DNA from: Imbricaverruca yamaguchii
Lineage: Eukaryota > Arthropoda > Thecostraca > Neoverrucidae
Assembly: GCA_034440575.1 (NCBI GenBank)
Contig: JAOTOL010001498.1
Span: forward strand, 186,001-250,000
Direction of reading: 5' to 3'
Length of the DNA: 64,000 bases
Part shown: positions 41,415-52,599 of the stretch, piece after piece
Layout of the letters: each line of letters begins with the position of its first letter
Numbering within the stretch: the first letter of the stretch is position 1
Made by a program: the position numbers and the translations under genes
Notes under the pieces: model-generated
Told to the model about the DNA's origin: nothing
The model's database searches: none
The model's input: only the letters and a program-made list of their open reading frames with translations

Positions 41415-44400
41415 TCAGCCCTCCCTGTAATACTGAAAAGCAAGCCCTCTATTCTTATAATGATTGTCTATGCTGTTTTTAAAGATGTTCAATGTTCTGC
41501 TACTGACGATGTTTTCTGGCAGCTGGTTCCAGTGTTCCACTACCCTGTTGGTGAAGAAAGTTTGCCTTAACCTTGTTCTGCTGTGGTTAATTTTAATTTT
41601 GAATTTATGACCTCTAATTGTATCATTTCTGTTAAATTCAAACATTTCCCCAAGGTATCCCCTCTCCAGACCATTGACAAATTTAAAGACCTCGATGAGA
41701 TCTCCTCTCAGCCTTCTATATCTAAGTGAAAACATATTCAATTTCTTCAATCTTTCCTCATATGCCAGGTTGCTTATGCCATTAACCATTTTTGTAGCCC
41801 TCTTTTGTACTCTCTCTAAAAGCCAACAATCTTTTTCATAGCTAGGAGACCAAGCTTGGATGCAGTATTCCAAATGTGGCCTGACGTATGCACAGTAAAG
41901 CTTCCTGATCACTTCCTCACTTCTGTATGATACATTCCTATTTATTGCCCCGAGCATTCTCAGTGCCTTCTTCCTGGCTTCCTTGGTCTGTTCTGATGCC
42001 CCCAATTTTGTGTTTAGAATAACACCTAAATCCTTCTCCTGTTGAGTCACTGATAGCACTTGGCCACCCATCAAGTATGGAGCCTTCATATGCTGCTTAC
42101 CTACATGCATGATTTTGCACTTATCAAAGTTAAATTTCATTTGCCATTCTTCGGACCACTTCACAAGTTCGTCTAAGTCTTTTTGCAGCGAGATATGCTC
42201 ATCCTGACCTGTTATTGCCCTAAAGACCTTCAAATCATCTGCAAATTTCAAAACTTTACTGCTTAGGCCACTTTCAATGTTATTTACAAATATAATGAAC
42301 AGTAATGGCCCTAGTACTGACCCCTGGGGGACTCCACTAAGAACATTTTGCCATGATGACTTTGTACCATTTAGCATCACTCTTTGCTGTCTATCTGAAA
42401 GCCACAACTCTATCCATTTTAAGATGCTACCTGCAATACCATGGGACTGAAGCTGTATCATTAACCGTTTATGGGGTACCTTGTCAAATGCCTTACTAAA
42501 GTCAAGATATGCTACATCAACCTGATTTCCCTGATCAAATTGTTCTGTCGCGAAGTTCAAAAAGTCCAAGAGGTTTGTGAGACACGATCGTCCTTTTCTA
42601 AATCCATGTTGAGTATCTTGAATCAATCTGCTACCTTCCAGATAACTAACTATTCTATCCTTGATAATTGATTCGAGTACCTTGCAGACTAGGGATGTGA
42701 GACTTATTGGCCTATAGTTTTCAACTTTCCCTCTTTCTCCTTTCTTGAAAATAGGAACTACATTTGCCCTTTTCCAATCGGTTGGAATTTCATTATGTGA
42801 AACTGATCTACAAAATATTATACTAAGTGGAAATGCCAGTTCCTTTTCAGTTTCCCGCAACACCCTAGCATAAATATCATCAGGTCCTGCTGCCTTATTT
42901 GGCTTTATTTTCCTGATATGATTGTAAACAACATCACTACCAATGAAATCAACATCATTTGTCAGATCCCATGTATCTGAACTATGGTGTACGGTCGGCA
43001 GATTGGTCATATCTTCCAATGTAAACACTGATTTGAACTGCTTGCTCAGCTCCTCAACCATCTCACTATCCTCACCCAATGTAGTCCCGTTTACTTCCAG
43101 TGGACCAATTGTGTTAGAAACTTTACTCAGCTTGTAGAAACTAAAGAACTTTTTACTGTCCCCATTACAGTTTCTAGCTAAATCCAGTTCCTTTGCTCGC
43201 TTTGCTGCTCTGGTTTTTTGCTTCACAGTGTCTCTAGCTTTTCGATACGCCTTTAGATTAATGACATTTGAGGCTTCTTTAAAAACTCTAAATGCAGTTT
43301 TCTTAGCCCTAATTGCTTTTATCACGTCTGGTGTAAGCCATGCTGGCTTTCCTACCCTTCTTTTGCGTCTTTGCTTTTGGGGGACATGTCTAATCTGAGT
43401 TTCCTTTAAGTAAGATTTGAACTTTTCCCACATTTCACAGGCATTTAAATTGGAGAATTCTTCTTCCCATCTGATGGCACTTAAAGCCGCTCTCATGCCG
43501 TTAAAGTCTGCTTTGTTGAAATTTGGAACCTTTACCAAATTATCCTTGATAGTTTCCCCTACATGTGCCTTGAATCTAACTATGTTATGGTCACTTTTTC
43601 CCAGAGTTTCGCCTACAGTCAAGTCTTGAACCAAGTCACTTAAATCCGAGAATACAAGGTCCAAGAATGAACCATGCCTGGTAGGTTCCGATACAAACTG
43701 GTGTAAGAACAGGTCCTCTTCAAGGCATTTCCTGAACATTTTGCATGATGGGGAGCCAACACCAGCATTTTCATAACCTTTTAGATTAAAGTCACCGAGA
43801 ATAAGGCACTTCCTCTTAAAGTTTCTACTGATTTCCTCACAAATCACCTTGTCAAGCTCCAGTTGCTGAGAATGTGGCAGGGTTCCTGATCGGTAGAAAG
43901 CTCCTATCCTAAGAGTATTGCTGTTGCCTTTTCCCACAGTGACATCAAGCCAAATGGACTCCACAGACACATTTTTATCCCCACCTGCTACTTTTTGAGA
44001 ACTGAATAAGCTATTCACATAGAGCATTACACCACCCCCTTTCATTGCTGGACCCCTATTGCACGAAAACATATTGTATCCCTGGATCTCATAGTCCTGT
44101 AAGTTATCTCCAAAATATCCTTCACTGACCCATGCCTCCGTAATGCAAACAAAATCCGGTTCCTCCTCAGCAACATAACACTTGAACTCATCAAATTTGG
44201 AACGGATACTCTGGGCATTAAACATCATACACTTAACAAATGCTCCATAACCACCTTTGGCTTTTTCATATTGAGGAGTTCTTTTATCACTAGATGAACT
44301 ATAACTCTGTCCCCTTGAGTTGCTGCTGTCCCTATTTGCAGACTTTGAGGTTCTATTGCCTTGGCTTACACTATTGGAATATTCCTGAGTTGGCAATGCA

Positions 44401-44425
44401 ATTTCATCCCTCCCCACCCCATTTC
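41415..44425 (-). CDS. LINE ORF2: endonuclease and reverse transcriptase
   Basis: About 1000 residues. An APE-type endonuclease comes first (FNAQSIRSKF, ITEAW, ILGDFN, KSDHN), then RT (NKAAGPDDIYARVL, ENYRPISLTSL, QHGFRKGRSC, AYLDFSKAFDKVPHKRL, GVPQGSVLGPLLF, KFADDLKVF) and a C-terminal region ending HWNQLPENIVSSRTLN. Catalytic Asp of FADD and the nuclease Asp/His are present. The frame is open upstream through the ORF1 stop but has no ATG before about 44228, which lies at the start of the nuclease. Expression by a -1 frameshift from ORF1 is therefore plausible. Confidence 0.92.
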
Positions 44426-45382
44426 CTAGTTTCCCTGAAGGACATGCTCATATACTTTGCCTAACACATGGACCCCCTTCTCAGAAAAATGCAGGCCATC
44501 CTTCTGATAGAGGTCCCACGATGAATAAAACCTGCTCCACTCGTCTACAAATGTAAAACCTAGCTCCTGGCAGAGCTTTCCTACCCTGGTGTTAGCTGCC
44601 AGAGCCCTAGAGCTCCACTCAGGGGAGGCTCTAGCCCTAGGCAAAATTCCTGTTACAAGCACTCTATTGGTACCCTTCAGGGTGGCCAGAAGGGCCCTGT
44701 ACTCCCGCAGAAGCTCCTCGCTCCTAGTATGACCTATGTTATTTACCCCTACATGCACTATGACTGTGTTAAACTGGTGATCACTGGTGACCTGTGCCAC
44801 CGCAGTTACCAGGTCCTTCACCTTGGCACCAGGCCTGGTGATGCACCTCCTGTCCCTCCTACCTTTACAAAATACCCGCTCTAAATGACGCACACGAGAG
44901 TCTCCTATGACCAGCACTGACTCCTTACTACTGCTATCCTGGGGGCAGTCATCTAATGCCTGGAACATATTTGCTGTTACTATGCCTGCCCGCTGAGCCG
45001 GTCGGCTACACTTCCTCCCGCTCCTACCACCTGCCACCTGCCACTCACTGACCCTTTCCTTAGGTTCGCGTCTCCAAATCCTCCACCCCCTGACCTCATG
45101 CCACTTCCCCTCCTGTGACCTACCAGAACTACCCCTCCTCTGTTCACTATTAACACTATTAACACTCCCCTCTTGAGAGATCCCAGCCACCTCCACAGTA
45201 GGGGAAACCTCAGCTACCTGGTGGCCTGCGACCACCTGGGCATATGATGTCCCTGCTACGGATTGACCCCTTGTTGCTTTATCTTGCCTACCCTGTGCAA
45301 CAAGGGCAGCCTTGAGGTTGGAAACCTCTGCCTTAAGGGTCCTAATTTCTTCCTCTAGTGCCTGCATCCTGGTCGAAACCAT
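44426..45382 (-). CDS. LINE ORF1: coiled coil plus SGNH/GDSL esterase domain
   Basis: 318 residues from ATG at 45382. N-terminal heptads (LEEEIRTLKAEVSNLKAAL) indicate a coiled coil. The C-terminal half carries the SGNH blocks: VLVIGDSRVRHLE (nucleophile Ser), VIVHVGVNNI (Asn) and LYQKDGLHFSEKGV (Asp/His). Esterase-type ORF1 is known in CR1 elements. It ends LQGN before TAG at 44426-44428. Confidence 0.92.
   Translation of the reverse strand: MVSTRMQALEEEIRTLKAEVSNLKAALVAQGRQDKATRGQSVAGTSYAQVVAGHQVAEVSPTVEVAGISQEGSVNSVNSEQRRGSSGRSQEGKWHEVRGWRIWRREPKERVSEWQVAGGRSGRKCSRPAQRAGIVTANMFQALDDCPQDSSSKESVLVIGDSRVRHLERVFCKGRRDRRCITRPGAKVKDLVTAVAQVTSDHQFNTVIVHVGVNNIGHTRSEELLREYRALLATLKGTNRVLVTGILPRARASPEWSSRALAANTRVGKLCQELGFTFVDEWSRFYSSWDLYQKDGLHFSEKGVHVLGKVYEHVLQGN
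44429..44435 (-). promoter_or_regulatory. Putative -1 frameshift slippery site GGGAAAC
   Basis: In ORF1 frame it is G GGA AAC, directly followed by TAG. A slip of -1 continues as CTA GGA AAT GGG and on into ORF2 without a stop. A G-rich stretch (GGGGTGGGGAGGG) starts about eight bases downstream. Confidence 0.6.
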
Positions 45383-45440
45383 CCTAAACGCTGCAGCTTA
45401 TGCCTAGATTTAGATTCAAATTAACTTGCTAAATTAACTT

Positions 45441-46093
45441 GCTAAACAACCGACAAAAAAGCTAACTATCATTCACTATAAATCGCTACCTCCTATACTG
45501 TCAGTTAAATATCTGAGTGCCTCAAGAAAAGCAGAAACTATTAAACAATTGTTTGTTTGTTTGTTTGTTTTTTTTTCTTTTTAAATAAATTAAATAACTA
45601 AACAAGATGTCTAATCTAATTGTCTTCCACACAAGTAGACAACTATATAAATATCCCTTTGATATCACTTATGGCTAGACAGAAAAATGAACAGTCACAC
45701 AGCACTTATGAATACCCCCAACTTACTACTAATTAAACTATCTTAAACTTCAACACCAAACACACTTGCTAAACAACCGACAAAAAAAGCTAACTATCAT
45801 TCACTATAAAGCGCTACCTCCTATACTGTCAGTTAAATATCTGAGTGCCTCAAGAAAAGCAGAAACTATTAAACAATTGTTTGTTTTTTTTGTTTTGTTT
45901 TGTTTTTTTAAATAAATTAAATAACTAAACAAGATGTCTAATCTAATTGTCTTCCTCACAAGTAGACAACTATATAAATATCCCTTTGATATCACTTATG
46001 GCTAGACAGAAAAATGAACAGTCACACAGCACTTATGAATACCCCCAACTTACTACTAATTAAACTATCTTAAACTTCAACACCAAACACACT
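45441..46093 (-). repeat. Two tandem 5' monomers of the LINE
   Basis: 45441-45767 and 45768-46093 are nearly identical (327-bp period), differing mainly in a TTTG/T-run length and a few bases. They lie upstream of ORF1 like promoter monomers. Confidence 0.85.
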
Positions 46094-46189
46094 ATGCACA
46101 CCAAAAAATAAATAAAGTATGTTAGGATAGTATGAATGTTGTCTAATGTACTTATCAAATCTACACACTTGTAATATCTCCTACTACAG

Positions 46190-46245
46190 AAATCGAAGAG
46201 TCGAGAACACGCCGAAGCCAAAGATGGCGTCCTGCGGCGTCGCTA
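46190..46245 (-). promoter_or_regulatory. LINE 5' end with GCCATCTTT motif
   Basis: Minus strand: CGCAGGACGCCATCTTTGGC. GCCATCTT matches the YY1-type site found at the start of some LINE promoters. The stretch keeps several CpGs in an otherwise CpG-poor region. Confidence 0.45.
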
Positions 46246-46862
46246 GGTTAATATAGTATAATTTGCGTGCTACGAAAATGCTTATAAGATAAAACCTAAT
46301 GAAATATAATAAGAGAAGTAATTGCTAAGCACCTATCCACAGCTTAGACTAGAGTACTGCCCTGTTCTTAACTTATATTAACTGTTCTTAACTTAACTTA
46401 ACTTATATTTTGATGAACATATTTGTGTGGAGTTATCTGATGTGCCAAATCCAGATGTGCCATTTTAAGAAAGATCAGGTCAACATTCAAGGAGTTATAG
46501 CCTCAGGCATGTTTGATATGTCACCAAACAAGGGTGTCTTTTGAGGTATTTATGAGATCTTTAACTCAATGAAGAACAATCTCAATTGTGCAAAAGTATA
46601 TATCAGTGAACTCACAATGACTTACTGCATCTTTTGGCCATTTCTTAATTTTCATTTACGGTATGTTTGAAATCGTGACATCGCGACCTAAGGTCACATG
46701 ACCTATTTTATCTTTCGGGAGAGTCACAATGCAATTTAAAAAGTGCTAAAATGAAGTTTGGTATCTTATCTGATGAAGCAAAGAAGACAAAAATGTGGTT
46801 TTGCTCCTATAACTCTACATATCAGTTAAAATTTAGGCCTAGGCAGTAGTGGGATTCACTCA

Positions 46863-47120
46863 GTGTGTATGTGCACTTATCATAAAACCAAAAACTGCTC
46901 ATATTTGCTCTCAGCCTTCCTGATCTCAAATACTGTAACCTCGTCGATCACGCTGTATGTGGCACGGAAAACTGTAGTTGGAGTATCCTGTGAGTGGCTT
47001 TTTGTCGCATCTCATGGCAAGGACGCTTCGACAGCATCCGGGTGTGACAGACAATGCAACAAGTTCGCACCAGCGTCCCACAGCATCGTGATATTCCGTG
47101 AACTGTTTACCGATGACTGA
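46863..47120 (+). pseudogene. Transposase remnant of the unnamed family
   Basis: CMCTYHKTKN, then in a shifted frame LLIFALSLPDLKYCNLVDHA and VCGTENC, then CEWLFVASHGKDAS. The first pieces align with CVCTYHHNPKLLISALGFSD and LLDHAVCDNKNRDC in the 16.9-kb element. The last matches the ATSHGK segment missing from that copy. Frames are broken and a large internal part is deleted. Confidence 0.75.
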
Positions 47121-47859
47121 CACGTGTTATTGGTAGTTGGGTGAAGTGAGATGTGTTAGTGTGTGCTCTGGTACAGATTGTCTTAATCGATATTATCGCA
47201 GTGACAATACATCAGCCTGAAAACTGTGAATCTGACAAGGTATGGGATGGTCTGCAAATCTGTAGATCATTACATTGCATTGCATTATAATACTGTACTG
47301 CAACACATTGTATTGCATTGCATTGTATAATTATACTGCTTTATTTTGTTGCACCGATATAGACGGCTCATAGTCCAATGCGATTCATTTCATGCTCAGC
47401 ATGTCTCAATGGATGCGTTTGCGACAAATTTGCTCCCAAACAGTTCAAGATGAATGCGTTTATGCTTACTCAGCTAATGAGGCTCATCTTTTCGTTTCCA
47501 GAATGTGGGGTTTGAAACGTCAAAAGGTTAATATTTCAGGTTGGCAGTGAAATTTGGTGAAGACCCTGTGTTGTTGGTGAAATATGATCGCACATTCTTG
47601 ATATGCTGACATTGAAGAAGAAATGTTTTGCCTGAGGTGAGAACATTTCTTTTACTTTTTTCCTTACAAGTTATCTGGGATTTCACCAATCACCCTCGTC
47701 GCTTCTTAATTTACAAAATAGCATTATGACTGTTTTGAAGCTCAATCTAGATCACATTATCTTAGGTAACAAACTCACAATTAATAACAACAGGGGAACA
47801 AAAATTCCCAAAATGACTCAGGATGCTGTGGATCATGACGGGTTCAGCGATGCATAGCT

Positions 47860-48775
47860 TCATGCAATTCGTGTTACTCTCAGTGGGCACAATCAAGGAT
47901 AATTTGGCAAAGGTTCCTAATTTTAACAGGGCAGACATTGACTGAATGAGAACAGCATTAAGTGCCATACAGTTGGAAGAAGAATTCTCCAATTTATAAA
48001 TGCCTGTGAAATGTGGGAAAAGTTCAAATCTTACTTGAAGAAAATTCAGATTAGGCATGTCCCCCAAAAGCAAAGGCACAAAAGAAGGGTAGGAAAGCCA
48101 GCATGGCTTATGACAGATTTGATAAAAGCAATTAAGGCTAAGAAAGATGCATTTAGAGTGTTTAGGGAAGCTTAAAATATCGTAAATCTAAGGTCGTATC
48201 AAAAAGCTAGAGACGCTGTGAAGCAGGAAACCAGAGCAGCAAAGCAAGCAAAAAGTTGGATTTCCAGCCAGTATGCCTCACATCCATAGTCTGCAAGGTA
48301 CTCGATTCAATTATAAAGGATATAATAGTTAGTTATCTGGAAGAAAACAGATTGATTCAAGATACCCTACATGGATTTGGAAAAGGGTGATCACGTCTCA
48401 CAAATCTCCTAGACTTTTTTAATTTCGCTGTAGAACAATTTGATCAAGGAACTCAGGTTGATGCAGCATATCTTGACTCCACTAAGAACATATATGTTCT
48501 TAGTGGAGTCGCCCAGGGTTCAGTACTGGGGCAACTATTGCTCATTATATTTGTAAATAACATTGGAATTGGCCTTAGCAGTAAGGTTTTGAAATTTACC
48601 GATTATTTGAAGGTCTTTAGGGCAATAGCAGGACACCACGAGCATATCTCGCTGCAGAAAGACTGGATATGGGGGAAAGATTTAAGAAATTAAATATTTT
48701 CACTTAGATGTAGAAGGCTGACAGAGATCTCATCGAGGTCTTTGCATTTGTTCATGGTTAGGAACAGGGATATCC
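47860..48775 (+). pseudogene. Dead copy of the CR1-like LINE ORF2
   Basis: The + strand carries degenerate matches to ORF2 of the full-length element: DNLAKVPNFNRAD, WEKFKSYLKK, RHVPQKQRH, then RT pieces (GFGKG, DQGTQVDAAYLDS) and VLKFTDYLKVFRAI. Many stops, frameshifts and at least two internal deletions. Opposite orientation to the intact copy. Confidence 0.85.
48475..48510. repeat. 36-bp perfect palindrome
   Basis: GACTCCACTAAGAACATA is followed directly by its exact reverse complement. The right half is normal LINE sequence; the left half replaces LINE sequence that should be there. Confidence 0.95.
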
Positions 48776-48948
48776 CCATTCAGATTGTTCTTTGTATTGA
48801 AGACCTCAAAAGACGTCCTTGTTTGATGACATCTCAGAAATACCCGATGCTATATGTCCTTGACCGTTAACCTGATATTTCGGAAAATAGCACAGTTGGA
48901 TTCGGTGCATCAGATAACTCCACACAAATATTTTCATCAAAATATAAA

Positions 48949-49700
48949 ATATTGGGTGTTATGCTCTTGTAGATTTGTTGTGGGGTGAACCACCATCAAC
49001 AAGTGGCATGATAAATCAATACTGCACATTATGATGAAAAAGAATGTATCACTTTAGGTATCCTTTCTATGTCACACCTGGAACTTATGCTTTTCTACCA
49101 TGGTAGCTTTTTAACAGCAACATGTATTCATTTATACTCGACCACTGCCTGAGACCATACACACAGGAAGGAGGAGAACCTCTGTTTTTTATGCATTCAA
49201 CTACTAGGTCATACAGCCAAACTTTCGCGCCTATTGGTCGCTTGTGGACTGGGTAATCCGCCGATTGGTTGCTGGTGGGCTCGGTAATCCTCAGATTGTA
49301 TGCCATTGATCAGTCAGTCCAAATCAGTTTTGGAGGCATCAGACACAAATGAAGATGGTCAATACCAGCTATCAATGATGTGAATACAGCATATTGTATA
49401 TATAGAGTCTATATACAGTTGCACAGAGCAAGTTTAATTATACATGGAGTCAAACATCCCCTCACACCTGAAGATGAAGGGAATTAATGTTAGCTGCAGC
49501 TCATAGACATCACCACCAGGATGTATTTTATATTCTCCATGGAAGATGAACACAGGATGCACACTATTTTACTGATGATGCAGATATGTGGTCAACTATG
49601 TGTCGTTTTTCAATATAGCTTCTGGATTTGGCCATACTTGCACAAAGTGTGCTCATAAAGAGCCGTGTTAGCAAGAGTTCATATTAATCTTACACAAGTT
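48949..49700. other. CpG-poor flank, no gene seen
   Basis: No recognised coding or repeat feature. Confidence 0.35.
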
Positions 49701-49749
49701 AGTTGTTAGGGCTTTAGGGCGCATCGACTACATTGGTCATGTAGCGCCC
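49701..49749 (-). repeat. Dispersed repeat C
   Basis: Minus strand: GGGCGCTACATGACC, spacer, GTCGATGCGCCCTAAAGCCC, then an AACAACTAAC tail. Confidence 0.7.
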
Positions 49750-49805
49750 ATAATCTTACACAAGGACACTGCCTATTCACGTGATACTACTTTATTCACT
49801 ACTCT

Positions 49806-50045
49806 GGGGGCGCAAAACGACCCTGGCATTCGACGCGCCCCTAAACTCCAATTCATCATAATTCACTAATCTGAATGACTATTCACATGATCAGATTGAT
49901 TTTACTACCTCGGCTTCTTCATTTTGCTGTGCTTCCAGAACCCGTCATTTACCACTTAGTGGTACCTACTATGTGTGTGCATTAGTGCAAAATGACCAAG
50001 GCAGTCGACGCGCTCTAAAACACAAATCCACCACCACCACCACTA
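49806..50045 (+). repeat. Two diverged dispersed repeat C copies
   Basis: 49806-49860 (GGCGCAAAACGACC ... TTCGACGCGCCCCTAAAC) and 49983-50045 (GTGCAAAATGACC ... GTCGACGCGCTCTAAA with a (CCA)n tail). Confidence 0.55.
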
Positions 50046-50394
50046 TGTATGTGCAGTGTCCTTGATTTGTTGGCTATCCGTGCGAGTTCAGGTAACTAGT
50101 GTATTCATTTTTCTTCCTCGACCAAGGCTGTGCCTTCACCCTTGAAACTGTCGTGGTGTCTCCAGAGCTAAGCGTTGTGTTATCCGAGGTATTGTGTGTT
50201 TGTCTCTCGAATCCCTTCGACTGAATTTGGACGTCATTGGTTCATGCTGTTGATTGTTCTCTTGACTGTGACCTCTTCCCTCCCTCCCGTCCGCCCGCCT
50301 GCACGTGTCTCCGCAGCTGGTGTGCCGCTGCTGGCCTGATCCTGCTCTCGATCGGGCGCCTCAACCAGCCAATGTATCCTACCATGTCAGTTCG

Positions 50395-50580
50395 GGGCTG
50401 GAGGTGACAGCTGGCGGACATCGAACCGACAGTGGACCGACAGTGGACCGACAGTGGACAGGCAGTGGAACGACGATAGGCCGACAGTGGAACGACAGAG
50501 AGCTGACACTGGACTGGCAGTGAACCGACAGTAGAACGACGACAAGCTGACGGTGGACCGACAGTGGACCGAGAGCGAGC
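50395..50580. repeat. 12-bp tandem repeat
   Basis: GGACCGACAGTG units, several exact near 50420-50460 and degenerate after. Confidence 0.85.
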
Positions 50581-50664
50581 AGACAGTGAGGGACGGTGGA
50601 CCGTCATTGACCAGGCCGGTCAGTTGGTGTGGTGCGTGGTATTGGCCGCGACAGTCGGTGTGGT

Positions 50665-50885
50665 GTGGGGCACCGACGACTGGCTGGTCGGGCCAGGGGA
50701 CGGACGGTGTACCGCCATTGGCGGCTCTGTCAGTCGGTGTGGTGTGAGGCACCGACGACTGGCTGGTCGGGCCAGGGGACGGACGGTGTACCGCCATTGG
50801 CGGCTCTGTCAGTCGGTGTGGTGTGAGGCACCGACGACTGGTCGGCCGGGTCAGGGGACGGACGAGTGTGGCACGCGCGGCGTGC
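50665..50885. repeat. 78-bp tandem repeat
   Basis: Nearly three units: GGCACCGACGACTGGCTGGT to GTCAGTCGGTGTGGTGTGA, starts near 50670, 50748 and 50828. Confidence 0.9.
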
Positions 50886-51064
50886 CGTCACCGCTCGCCA
50901 AGTGTCACGTCGTCCCAGCGCCTGGCCAGTGGCGTCTGTGGTGGGCGGCGGGAGGCCGCGCCGTGCGCAAGTGACACTGACGGTGGTGGCCGTCTGTTGC
51001 AGCGCCGGCAGCGAGGCCGGGCTGAGCTGAGCTGAGCTGAGCTGAGTGGTCGAGTGTCGGCCGG

Positions 51065-51172
51065 ATGCCGCTACTGGAGATGGACACCAGTCTGGCCGGG
51101 GGCGGCAGCCGGAAGCGCGCCGGCAAGCACTACACCGTAGAGGATGAGGCGCTCGGACGGATCGCCAAGGAG
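51065..51172 (+). CDS. Candidate first coding exon, unidentified gene
   Basis: ATG at 51065. 36 codons: MPLLEMDTSLAGGGSRKRAG, then KHYTVEDEALGRIAKE. Donor AAGGAG/GTGAGT at 51172/51173, phase 0, a very strong 5' splice site. The basic SRKRAGK patch and an acidic helix follow the Met. No family recognised. A tandem array begins about 20 bases into the intron. The following exon was not found. Confidence 0.4.
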
Positions 51173-51194
51173 GTGAGTTGGCCGCCACGCTCGG

Positions 51195-51870
51195 ACGCGG
51201 CCCGACACTGCCAGACAGTGCGCGACGCTGTCGAGCGCCGTCAGACACCGGCAGACACCGGCAGACACCGGCAGACACCGGCAGACACAGGCAGACTCTG
51301 GCAAACACCGGCAAACACTGGCAAACACCGCCAGACTATGAAACATTGCCAACAACTGTCAGACGCGGCCCGACACTGCCTGACAGTGCATGACAAAACA
51401 CCAGCAGACGCCGGCAGACATGGTAAACACTGGCAAACACTGTCAGACGCGGCCCGACACTGCCAGACAGTGCATGACATAACACCAGCAGACACCGGCA
51501 GCCATGGCAAACACTGGCAAACACTGTCAGACGCGGCCCGACACTGCCAGACAGTGCATGACAAAACACCAGCAGACACCGGCAGACATGGCAAACACTG
51601 GTAAACACTGGCAAACACTGTCAGACGCGGCCCGACACTGCCAGACAGTGCATGACATAACACCAGCAGACACCGGCAGCCATGGCAAACACTGCCAGAC
51701 TATCAAACGCTGTCAAACACCGGCAGACACTGTCACACCCTGGTAAACACTGCCAGACTATGAGACACTGCCGAACACTGTCAGACACGGTCAGACACTG
51801 TCCGTCATTGCCAGACACTGTCTGATGCTGCCGGACACTACCCCAAATTGCCATATTCTATCTGACGCTG
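51195..51870. repeat. Intronic tandem repeats after the 51172 donor
   Basis: Units around GTCAGACGCGGCCCGACACT, GCCAGACAGTGCATGACA and CCGGCAGACA recur about four times at roughly 85-120 bp, with smaller CAGACACCGG steps (51240-51290) and degenerate CTGTCAGACA repeats to 51870. The first copy of the core lies next to the donor. Confidence 0.9.
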
Positions 51871-52599
51871 GCCGAAACTTCACCAATACTAAGATTATCT
51901 GGAGAAATATACACTGTTTTGTAAATTTGTTTGATTCACAACAAAGCATCGGGCCATGAGCGACATGCAATCCCGAAATATGCAACGCCTATCATTGTGC
52001 AACGCCTACCGTAACACAACTCTTCATGTTGTGTTACGGGTTTGCATGGTCGCTTGTCGGTCAGGCAGTACCACTCAGACTCACCGTGTCCAGAAAATCA
52101 TCACCTTTGGTGCGCGTGTGGTCAGCGTGAAACGCAATGACCAACCATCTGACATTGTGCAGTAGAACAATGCTGCCAAGCCAGATGGCTCCGCTATGCA
52201 TGTCAAGGTGGTACATACCTCATGCTGTCAAGTCAACAGCCGTGCATTTGACAGTCTTCACGGAGACGTGAGTGTTGTTTGTGAGCTGCGCACGTGGCTC
52301 TGTGTCGGACCCGAATGATGTGCGATTCGAATTCTACTTTGCTCACTTCCACGAACTTTTACTTCAACTGCCGTGATGTCAAATCATATGCACGTAAGCG
52401 AAGTCAGCGTTAGGTTGGTCCGTGAAAGTGAAAATGCGACACGCGACCATGGAACACGCTGGCGTCGATGCTGGATGAGGCACGTGCTTGATTGTGTGCC
52501 GATGCTGCCAGGCCGAACATCACATACGTCTTGTCTTGACGGCTCAAACATAGTCCGGGGAACACACTGGGACGCGTGTGGTCGAGGTTTGATCCGGAT
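51871..52599. other. No gene seen
   Basis: Unique sequence between arrays. A short inverted repeat CCGTAACACAACtcttcatgttGTGTTACGG lies at about 52009-52038. Confidence 0.4.

Larger units (their letters stand above)
41311..46245 (-). mobile_element. Full-length CR1-like non-LTR retrotransposon
   Basis: Runs on the minus strand from a CpG-containing 5' end (about 46240) through two 327-bp 5' monomers, ORF1 (45382-44426), ORF2 (to 41415) and a short 3' UTR to an 8-bp tail repeat (ATAAAGAC units on +, 41311-41336). Both ORFs are intact, so the copy could be active or recently inserted. Confidence 0.9.
46404..48948 (+). mobile_element. Second TIR transposon of the 16.9-kb family, deleted
   Basis: 46404-46550 recurs inverted at 48799-48948 (TATTTGTGTGGAGTTATCTG on the left, CAGATAACTCCACACAAATA on the right). 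The arm contains AGTTATAGCCTCAGG, also found in the arms of the 16891-22142 element. Inside are transposase remnants (46863-47120) and an inserted dead LINE (47860-48775). Confidence 0.8.
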
